A program made the position numbers and the translations under genes. A DNA stretch of 5,601 nt from Gammaproteobacteria bacterium (GTDB taxonomy: Bacteria; Pseudomonadota; Gammaproteobacteria; Nitrosococcales; Methylophagaceae), in the NCBI GenBank assembly GCA_002402245.1, contig NVVP01000080.1:854-6454 (forward strand). Direction: 5' to 3'. Shown one piece after another: positions 1 to 5,351 of the stretch (positions are counted from its first letter, which is position 1; the number at the start of each line of letters is the position of its first letter). The notes beneath the pieces are model-generated. The model made no database searches. It was given only the letters and a program-made list of their open reading frames with translations, and was not told the DNA's origin.

Positions 1-813
1 TACTAACATGTTCTTTAAGATATTCTGCAGCATACTCCATAAATTGATTCGACTGATACATAATAATTTCAGTATTGGCTTCATCCTTAAACTCTTTTAC
101 TAATTCTGGTCGTGGACCAATTGTTTTACCATTAACAATTTCCCACCAATCTTCTTTCTTATCATCTGTAACAAATACAATATTTTTTTGTTCGTCTTTA
201 GCAAGGCCAATTATCTGTTTCCATAACACCAAATTTTCTAATTGTCCCTTTAACAGAACCCGATGTATTTCCTTTTGATATATCCATATATCCCGGAGGG
301 GTTTTATCCTCATATCTAGATTCTCCCTCCTTAATTATTTCACTAAGAATTTCTTCCGTATAAGGCTCTGTTACTCTATTTATAAATAAGTTAGCAATCT
401 CATCCTTGATCTCATCCTTTGATAACCTAGAATTATGAACATCACGGTTTGTATCAAGTTCCTGATTTAATGAACCACTACATAGACTCTGATACAAAAG
501 GGTGTTTATTTGAGTCATCAAAACTCTTCTGCATTTTTTCCACTAATTTTTTTGTTTCAGCATATGATTTTATTTGCTCAGTAATAACATTAGTTCTATT
601 TTCAAAGTATTCTGCAGCAGCCCTATTAGGAAGCCAAAGGAAATTTCTTAGTTTCTCATTTTCTAAGATTCTCAACACGTCAGACTTTGTCGATTCTGAG
701 TACCTATATAAGTTAAGTAATATATTTGCATCTAATACAAATATACAATCCCCCCATATTTCTAATGACTCCTCCTCTGTTTTTTTAAAATAGCCTGGAA
801 AAAGATTTTTCAT
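1..813 (-). pseudogene. PIN-like domain (PIN_8/DUF4935-type) predicted ribonuclease, frameshifted and cut by window edge
   Basis: Three minus-strand segments in different frames read as one protein of the PIN_8 family, predicted metal-dependent ribonucleases. Segment 1 (813 to about 481) carries the first catalytic Asp in FVLDANILLNLYRYS (D28) and a helix acid in AAAEYFENR (E68), and ends at a TAG at 478-480 just after HPFVSES. Segment 2 (about 479 to 228) continues with NQELDTNRD, EPYTEE and PPGY, then hits a stop at 198-200. Segment 3 (226 to 2) resumes with LWKQIIGLAKDEQ, FVTDDKKEDWW and TIGPRPEL, and runs off the window. Both junctions are net +1/-2 shifts. At the second, the usual FGDL(I/V) motif is lost, including a catalytic Asp. 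The start at 811-813 is chosen because MKNLFPGYF is the family's usual N-terminus and AAGGA lies 10 bases upstream; an ATG at 835-837 is in frame but lacks a good ribosome site. Sampled lines average about 31% GC, below the neighbours. Family assignment is from memory of motifs. A sequencing error is the main alternative to true decay. Confidence 0.85.
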
Positions 814-823
814 TAATATTAGT

Positions 824-828
824 TCCTT
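824..828 (-). promoter_or_regulatory. Ribosome binding site of the PIN-like pseudogene
   Basis: On the minus strand AAGGA lies 10 bases before the ATG at 811-813. This supports that start over the in-frame ATG at 835-837, which is preceded only by an AT-rich run. Confidence 0.5.
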
Positions 829-876
829 TAGATTCATCCCATAAAATATGTACTAATTTGTATTAACATTGGATTA

Positions 877-885
877 ACTATAACA
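877..885 (-). promoter_or_regulatory. Candidate extended -10 promoter for the PIN-like pseudogene
   Basis: The minus strand reads TGtTATAGT, an extended -10 (TGn) with a 5/6 match to TATAAT. It sits in the 59- to 83-base gap after the HAD gene and would start transcription near 870, about 57 bases before the ATG at 811-813. No convincing -35 is visible. The pseudogene may therefore still be transcribed independently of the HAD gene. Confidence 0.4.
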
Positions 886-896
886 ACAAATTGATA

Positions 897-1562
897 CTAG
901 TTATTACCGCCTGAGATGTTTTTCAGATGAATATCAGTAAAATCGGATAATCGTCTAAGCTTTAAATGAGAGCGTTGGAACTTTTCATCTTCAAATTCGC
1001 CCGAGGCTGGCACAGCAACTGTTTTAATCTTTGCTTGTTGAGCAGCCTTAATGCCAGATAGAGAGTCTTCAAATGCAATGCAGCTTGTAGCATCCACGTG
1101 TAATTTTCTTAGTGTTGATAAATAGACTGCTGGATGAGGCTTGCCTTTTACTTCATGCTCAGAGGAACAGATCGCATTAAAATAATGAGTAATATCAAGC
1201 TTATCTAACACCACTTCAATTAGCCTAAAAGGGGCATTTGTTGCTAAGCCTATTTTAAATTGTTTGTGTTGAAAGAAATCTAAAATCCCATTAACTCCTT
1301 GCATTGGCAAGGCATTCTGATTAATTAGATGTTCAACACGATCAATGACTTCATTTTCAACTTGCTCTAAACTTTTACCTGACCAAGGAGAATGACGGTA
1401 CCAAAACTTGGTGACTTCACTTGTGGTCATTGAAGCGGTTTGATCTGCTAATTCAGCTGTCACAGTCACTCCAATATCAGAAAAGACCTGCTTTTCAGCT
1501 TCTTTCCATAACGGTTCTGAGTCAATCAGCGTACCGTCCATATCGAAGATTACTGCTTGCAT
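897..1562 (-). CDS. hxpB: HAD-superfamily phosphatase, HxpB (YniC)-like hexitol/sugar-phosphate phosphatase
   Basis: A 221-residue cytosolic phosphatase of HAD subfamily IA, predicted to remove phosphate from small phosphorylated sugars such as 2-deoxyglucose-6-phosphate or hexitol phosphates. All four HAD motifs are visible. Motif I is FDMDGT with nucleophile D7 and acid/base D9. Motif II is GLATNAP (T108). Motif III is the lysine in KGKPHP (K141). Motif IV is FEDSLSG (E165, D166). Residues 12-85 form the helical cap. The LIDSEPLW, KPHPAVYL and VPASGEFEDEKF stretches resemble E. coli YniC/HxpB, and the length is normal for that group. That resemblance is recalled, not aligned, and related HAD phosphatases with other substrates cannot be excluded. 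The ATG start has AGGA 8 bases upstream. The gene lies 99 bases after the large signalling gene on the same strand, with its own promoter in the gap. No clear hairpin terminator is seen before the PIN-like pseudogene. Confidence 0.85.
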   Translation of the reverse strand: MQAVIFDMDGTLIDSEPLWKEAEKQVFSDIGVTVTAELADQTASMTTSEVTKFWYRHSPWSGKSLEQVENEVIDRVEHLINQNALPMQGVNGILDFFQHKQFKIGLATNAPFRLIEVVLDKLDITHYFNAICSSEHEVKGKPHPAVYLSTLRKLHVDATSCIAFEDSLSGIKAAQQAKIKTVAVPASGEFEDEKFQRSHLKLRRLSDFTDIHLKNISGGNN

Positions 1563-1570
1563 TAAATAAG

Positions 1571-1574
1571 TCCT
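1571..1574 (-). promoter_or_regulatory. Ribosome binding site of the HAD phosphatase gene
   Basis: AGGA on the minus strand, 8 bases before the ATG at 1560-1562. Three of its four bases fall inside the 3' arm of a long-range inverted repeat (1572-1582 with 1643-1653), so it could be masked in a transcript that begins upstream of 1653. Confidence 0.65.
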
Positions 1575-1653
1575 GTTTATTAGTATAGCTAGCTATTTAG
1601 CGTGTTACTCAAGTCTATAGCTACTTTTCTTTAAATAAATTATAACAAACAGG
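1572..1653 (-). repeat. Long-range inverted repeat enclosing the HAD gene leader
   Basis: On the minus strand, CCTGTTTGTTA (1653-1643) can pair with TAATAAACAGG (1582-1572): 11 consecutive pairs, one of them G-U. Nested inside is a 7-base stem, TAGCTAT (1623-1617) with ATAGCTA (1596-1590). There is also a perfect 12-base palindrome, ATAGCTAGCTAT, at 1585-1596. The outer stem covers the HAD gene's ribosome site. Pairing is read directly from the sequence; any regulatory role is inferred. Confidence 0.45.
1639..1647 (-). promoter_or_regulatory. Extended -10 promoter for the HAD phosphatase gene
   Basis: The minus strand has a perfect TGtTATAAT extended -10 element. The region 17 bases upstream reads CTTTAA and is a weak -35, as is usual for extended -10 promoters; it overlaps the stop codon of the upstream signalling gene. 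Transcription would start near 1632, giving a leader of about 70 bases that lacks the 5' arm (1643-1653) of the repeat masking the ribosome site. Confidence 0.6.
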
Positions 1654-1661
1654 TATTAACA

Positions 1662-4556
1662 TTAAAGCGGCTTCTTAAATAACGCTACTTTTTCTTCAAA
1701 CAGGCTTACTGATACGGGTTTTGAAAATAAAAACCCTTGCACATAATCACAGGATATTTGGTTAAGAAAGTCCCTCTGCCCTACTGTTTCTACACCTTCG
1801 GCTATGACTTTAATGCCTAGTGCATGTGCCATGGCAATTATAGCTTCACATAAAGCCCGATCATCACTGCTGGTTTCAATATATTGCACAAACTGCCGAT
1901 CAATCTTTATATAATCAATATCAAATTTTCTAAGGTAAGCAAGTGATGAATAGCCTGTTCCAAAATCATCCAAGGCCACGTGTACACCTTCATCTCGGAA
2001 AGAAAGTAACTGTTCCATTACACTCTTATTTGAAGCCATCAACACGCCTTCAGTAATCTCTACAATGATACTTTCAGCTGAACATTGGTGTTCGTCCATA
2101 TAGTCTAACCAGTATTGATGACACAAGTTATCATTGCTAAATTGCTTGGGTGATTTGTTGATACTTACTTGAAAATTTTCATCAATAGTTTCTCTCCACA
2201 ATTTTGACTGCTGAACCGCTTGTTCAAACACCCAATTACCAATCTCTATAATTAAGCCTGTATCTTCAGCAATAGGTATAAATTTAGCAGGAGAAACCAA
2301 ACCGTGTATTGGATGATGCCACCGAATTAATGCTTCGGCCTTATAAATTAACCCCGTGTTCATCTCTACAATAGGCTGGTAAAGCAGTTCAAATTCTTTA
2401 TTTTCTAGTGCAAAGCGTAGATCGTGTATTAATGATTTTCGTTCTAGCGCGGTGATTTCCATTGAGGATCTAAAATAACGGAAACAGTTTCGCCCAGCTC
2501 GCTTTGCATAGAACATGGCTTGATCTGCATTCTTTAATAAAGAAGAGACATCAAGTGCATGATAAGGATAAATAGCAATACCAATGCTTACCGATAGAAA
2601 GCTCATTTCACCTTTTATTTTAAATGGCTCAGTCATTTCTTTCTGTATAGCCTGCACTACCTCCGCTAATTTTTCAGTTGACTCAAACGGCTTAATACAC
2701 AGACTAAACTCATCGCCTCCCATACGAGCAATAAGGTCGTTAGGTTGCAAGCAACGGTGCAACCTTAACGCTGTTTCCTTTAATATTAAGTCGCCGTGGT
2801 CATGGCCTAGGGTATCATTAACTTCTTTAAAGTTATCAAGATCAAGAAATAAAATAGCTAGTTTACGCTGCGTTTCATCAGCTTGTTTAAGCTCGGTCTC
2901 TAAGTTCATTTTAAACAGACGTCGATTAGGAAGATCGGTTAATTCATCATAATAACTTAGCTTTCTAACAGATTCTTCGGCGGTTCTTCGTTCCGTTACA
3001 TCAGCAAAAACGGAACAAAATGATATTACTTCGCCAGCTTCATTTTTAGATGCATTAATGGTAATCCACTCTAAAAATAACTCTCCACTTTTTCTTCTAT
3101 TCCAAATTTCACCACTCCAATGACCCGTCAACTTCAGGCTATCCCACATCTTTTGATAAAATTGGGCATCATGCTTGCCTGAACTTAAAAGTCGAGGATT
3201 ACAATTAAGTATCTCCTCTCTTTTATAGCCCGTTATCGCACAAAACGCATCGTTCACTCTAACGATACGGTTATTGGCATCTGTAATGGTCATGGCCAAT
3301 GAAGAATTAAGAAATACCGATGATTTAAACTTCCACTTCTGTTGTTGGCTAAAATTCTGAGCACATTGCTGCACTACAGCCAATAGTTCAACGTCTCTTA
3401 GAGGTTTTGGTAAATAGCGGGTGATACACAGAGAAAATAACTGCTCTGCAAGTACTACATTTGAGGGTTCGCACGTTACAATGATCGGCGTAACCTCTTC
3501 GTAATTGGGTAATAAAAAAGCAAGTTCAGCCTGGTGTTTAAGCAAAAAAGATAAATCGACAATAATTAAATCAGGTTGATAATCATATGATTTTTCTGCT
3601 GCTTCTACCGTGTTGCACAAGTCAATATGGCCAATGCTTTTAGCTAAGGCTTGATGAATCGTATTTAAAGATGCTTCATCAGGATCAAGACATAACACCC
3701 TATAATCAAATAACGATGCCTCTATTTCCTGTTGTTCTATCTTGGCTAATGACTGATTCTTTTTACTCTTCTTTTTTGTCTCTATGTGCTTATAGTCACT
3801 GCTCAGTTTTATTTCAATGAGGGTTATATCATCCACTTTACCGACAGATTGAACTTGTTCAATTTCTGATTGGATCACATCAAAGCGGTTACTATCCTCT
3901 TGACCAATATAAAGTGATTCATAAGCGGCATTATTCTCACACCAGCCACTTTGGATCAATGAATCCTTCAGCCCATCGGTGAATAGATACAATTTACCTG
4001 GGTCTTTATAAAAAACGCGTTCAGTAAGCAGCTCATAGTCTGCATTCTTCAAAATTCCACAGGCCATTGATGACGATTCAAAGCGATGAGAAATATCCCC
4101 TTGTTCATTAATCAGTAATACCGCCGGATTGCCACAGTTTAAAACCTCAATAAACTGTTCATACTCATTAATTTCAACCAATGTTAAAGCAATAAAATAA
4201 CCGGTATGTTCATAACTGCATAACTCTTCATTAAGTTTGGCAGCAATAGTGAGAATAGAGTGTCTTTTTTTAGCTAGATCAACGAACAAATTAGGAAAAT
4301 TTAATCCCGGCATCACCGCTGACAAGCCATGTCCAGCTCCATCAGCAATAAGTAAATAGATTGATTCTTCCACTCTAATCACAACGTGAAAGTCACCACT
4401 AATATCTTCTTTAGCAATGGTTAATATTCGAATACCTTCTATCGGCACACTTTTGTTAAGGTAGTTACTGGTTAGCTCTTTTATTCTTAATTGTTCAAAA
4501 ATATTTTCATTTATTCCGGACATAGGCCGATAGCATCCTATAGAAGCAGACAACAC
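1662..4556 (-). CDS. Five-domain signalling protein: SpoIIE/PP2C phosphatase - receiver - PAS - GGDEF - EAL
   Basis: A soluble 964-residue protein with no signal peptide or membrane segment. Residues 38-252 form a SpoIIE/RsbU-type PP2C phosphatase, with likely metal ligands at D55 (SGDF), D72 (IADGAGHG), D194 (FTDG) and D242/D243 (DDITL). A lysine-rich linker leads to a receiver-like domain (284-398) with D334, T361 and K384; one residue of the usual acidic pair is P292. A PAS domain with PAC follows (410-525, DVTERR). The GGDEF domain (533-695) has intact LDLDNFK (D572) and GGDEF (613-617), but the inhibitory RxxD site reads QPND. The EAL domain (708-955) keeps E741, N800, E833, D863/D864 (DDFGTG), K884, E920 and Q940, so c-di-GMP hydrolysis is expected; synthesis is also possible. 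The phosphatase target is probably a phosphorylated STAS-type antagonist, but none is encoded nearby. The start is uncertain: GTG at 4556 gives the longest frame but has a weak ribosome site, and ATG at 4523 (AGGA 12 bases upstream) would remove 11 residues outside any domain. Confidence 0.93.
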   Translation of the reverse strand: MLSASIGCYRPMSGINENIFEQLRIKELTSNYLNKSVPIEGIRILTIAKEDISGDFHVVIRVEESIYLLIADGAGHGLSAVMPGLNFPNLFVDLAKKRHSILTIAAKLNEELCSYEHTGYFIALTLVEINEYEQFIEVLNCGNPAVLLINEQGDISHRFESSSMACGILKNADYELLTERVFYKDPGKLYLFTDGLKDSLIQSGWCENNAAYESLYIGQEDSNRFDVIQSEIEQVQSVGKVDDITLIEIKLSSDYKHIETKKKSKKNQSLAKIEQQEIEASLFDYRVLCLDPDEASLNTIHQALAKSIGHIDLCNTVEAAEKSYDYQPDLIIVDLSFLLKHQAELAFLLPNYEEVTPIIVTCEPSNVVLAEQLFSLCITRYLPKPLRDVELLAVVQQCAQNFSQQQKWKFKSSVFLNSSLAMTITDANNRIVRVNDAFCAITGYKREEILNCNPRLLSSGKHDAQFYQKMWDSLKLTGHWSGEIWNRRKSGELFLEWITINASKNEAGEVISFCSVFADVTERRTAEESVRKLSYYDELTDLPNRRLFKMNLETELKQADETQRKLAILFLDLDNFKEVNDTLGHDHGDLILKETALRLHRCLQPNDLIARMGGDEFSLCIKPFESTEKLAEVVQAIQKEMTEPFKIKGEMSFLSVSIGIAIYPYHALDVSSLLKNADQAMFYAKRAGRNCFRYFRSSMEITALERKSLIHDLRFALENKEFELLYQPIVEMNTGLIYKAEALIRWHHPIHGLVSPAKFIPIAEDTGLIIEIGNWVFEQAVQQSKLWRETIDENFQVSINKSPKQFSNDNLCHQYWLDYMDEHQCSAESIIVEITEGVLMASNKSVMEQLLSFRDEGVHVALDDFGTGYSSLAYLRKFDIDYIKIDRQFVQYIETSSDDRALCEAIIAMAHALGIKVIAEGVETVGQRDFLNQISCDYVQGFLFSKPVSVSLFEEKVALFKKPL

Positions 4557-4603
4557 CTTATGTCTTGCTTTATTAATCTAGCTAAAAAATACACATCAAT
4601 TGG

Positions 4604-4630
4604 ATATTATAATACTCATTAATATAATAT
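4604..4630. repeat. AT-only dyad in the divergent promoter region, possible operator
   Basis: ATATTATAATA (4604-4614) and TAATATAATAT (4620-4630) form an inverted repeat with 10 of 11 matches around a 5-base spacer. It overlaps the proposed -10 of the minus-strand signalling gene and contains a perfect 10-base palindrome (4605-4614). Because the arms are A/T only, chance symmetry is a real possibility. Confidence 0.3.
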
Positions 4631-4647
4631 AGTAACCTTTAAGTCAA
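4619..4647 (-). promoter_or_regulatory. Candidate sigma70 promoter for the five-domain signalling gene
   Basis: On the minus strand TTGACT (4647-4642) is a 5/6 match to the -35 consensus. Candidate -10 boxes follow: TATATT (4626-4621) after 15 bases, or TATTAA (4624-4619) after 17 bases. Transcription would begin near 4612, leaving a leader of about 55 to 90 bases depending on the start codon. A perfect TATAAT at 4611-4606 is also present but has no -35 at normal spacing. Confidence 0.4.
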
Positions 4648-4673
4648 TATTTTTTAATCTCATTTACATTGCA

Positions 4674-4702
4674 TGATATTCTGGAGTCGCACACTGTATA
4701 AT
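4674..4702 (+). promoter_or_regulatory. Candidate promoter for the XRE-cupin regulator
   Basis: A perfect TATAAT lies at 4697-4702. The -35 position at 17-base spacing (4674-4679, TGATAT) is poor, and a better TTGCAT at 4669-4674 is 22 bases away, so the promoter may be weak or need an activator. Transcription would start near 4709. That is downstream of the TTG at 4704 and so supports the later TTG start at 4731, with a leader of about 20 bases. Confidence 0.5.
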
Positions 4703-4718
4703 TTTGCGGTTCAAACCT

Positions 4719-4723
4719 AAGGA
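4719..4723 (+). promoter_or_regulatory. Ribosome binding site that fixes the XRE-cupin start
   Basis: AAGGA lies 7 bases before the TTG at 4731-4733. No comparable site precedes the in-frame TTG at 4704, so the shorter protein beginning (M)SDNTYQLYQ is preferred. Confidence 0.7.
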
Positions 4724-4730
4724 TAGCGTT

Positions 4731-5285
4731 TTGTCGGACAATACATACCAACTATATCAACATCGTTTAATAACCAAGAGGAAGCAACAAGGTCTAAGCC
4801 TACAGGCATTAGCTGAACGTTCAGGCGTCAGTAAATCTATCGTATATAAAATTGAACAAGCTCAAGTTCAACCCAGTATTCAAACAGCTTCCCGGATTGC
4901 TGTTGGTTTAGGTTGTTCACTATCTGAAATGTTTCAGGAAGAGACAAAGACGGTGCTCTTCCATCCTGTGGATCAACAGTTTGTACTTGATAATGGTGGC
5001 CACGTTAAAAAGAAAGTCTCTCCCTCAACAGATAGCATGATCATAGATATCTTCCATGAACAGCTTAAACAGGGAGAATCAATAAACCAAAACAGTGACT
5101 TAGCTAAGTTTATCGTTTCTTTAGATGATGCCCTTCATATTAAGGCTAATGATACCGAATATGTTTTAAAGAAAGGGGATTGCCTCTACCTTGAAAGCAA
5201 AGTGGATCACACAATCACCAATAAAACTGATTCTCCTGTGCATTTTTCAACTACCACACACAGTAAAAAAAGGCTTAATGACTAA
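4731..5285 (+). CDS. XRE-family transcriptional regulator with C-terminal cupin domain
   Basis: A 184-residue DNA-binding regulator with the two-domain layout of PuuR/SutR-type proteins. Residues 12-69 form the XRE helix-turn-helix: RLITKRKQQGLSLQALAERS, then GVSKSIVYKIE as the recognition region and PSIQTASRIAVGLG closing the fold. Residues 103-175 form a small cupin barrel that usually binds an effector. Its second motif is visible as GDCLYL...DHTITN (H160, N164), while the first motif lacks the HxH metal ligands, so metal binding is doubtful. The start is placed at TTG 4731 because of the AAGGA 7 bases upstream; a TTG at 4704 would add nine residues but lies at or before the expected transcription start. 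It is transcribed divergently from the five-domain signalling gene, a layout in which such regulators often control themselves and the neighbour. The effector is unknown, and no single characterised family member can be named with confidence. Confidence 0.88.
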   Translation: MSDNTYQLYQHRLITKRKQQGLSLQALAERSGVSKSIVYKIEQAQVQPSIQTASRIAVGLGCSLSEMFQEETKTVLFHPVDQQFVLDNGGHVKKKVSPSTDSMIIDIFHEQLKQGESINQNSDLAKFIVSLDDALHIKANDTEYVLKKGDCLYLESKVDHTITNKTDSPVHFSTTTHSKKRLND

Positions 5286-5316
5286 ATAATCTTATTTTCT
5301 AGCCATGTAACATCAA

Positions 5317-5351
5317 GTGAATAGCCTACACATTAAATGTGGGCTATTCAC
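5317..5351. terminator. Stem-loop between convergent genes, probable bidirectional terminator
   Basis: GTGAATAGCC (5317-5326) pairs perfectly with GGCTATTCAC (5342-5351). The inner bases can add five pairs, CACAT (5329-5333) with ATGTG (5337-5341), across a two-base bulge, or four pairs including one G-U without the bulge. It lies 31 bases after the XRE-cupin stop and includes the stop codon of the DUF2130 gene. Neither side has a proper T-run, so it may act as a weak terminator or a 3' end stabiliser. Confidence 0.55.

Noticed and set aside
75..278. Plus-strand open frame of 67 codons
   Set aside because: It lies antisense to segments 2 and 3 of the PIN-like pseudogene, which have clear family motifs; it shows no recognisable protein features.
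460..500. Programmed ribosomal frameshift in the PIN-like gene
   Set aside because: No slippery heptamer is seen at the junction, and a second independent shift near 226 removes a catalytic motif, which fits decay better than recoding.
198..521. Separate small gene starting at ATG 521 on the minus strand
   Set aside because: The first residues are only an out-of-frame reading of segment 1; the recognisable part (NQELDTNRD onward) is the middle of the PIN-like protein, and it ends where the frame shifts again.
449..793. Plus-strand open frame of 114 codons
   Set aside because: Antisense to the PIN-like pseudogene, with no ribosome site or family resemblance; a shadow of that reading frame.
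478..837. Toxin-antitoxin module with a VapC-type PIN toxin
   Set aside because: The motifs and the total length over three frames fit the longer PIN_8 family rather than a roughly 130-residue VapC, and no small antitoxin gene precedes it in the 59-base gap.
2584..2952. Plus-strand open frame of 122 codons
   Set aside because: Antisense to the GGDEF domain, whose motifs are unmistakable; the plus-strand protein looks like a shadow.
4606..4611. Perfect TATAAT on the minus strand as the main promoter of the signalling gene
   Set aside because: No -35 at normal spacing (the 17-base position reads TACTAT); it is part of an AT palindrome. The TTGACT-based promoter slightly upstream is preferred, though this one cannot be ruled out.
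4708..4717. GGTTCAAACC, resembling a tRNA T-loop, as a tRNA remnant or attachment site
   Set aside because: The T-stem does not extend (C4707 opposite A4719), and no acceptor stem, anticodon arm or CCA end is present; it lies in the leader of the XRE-cupin gene.
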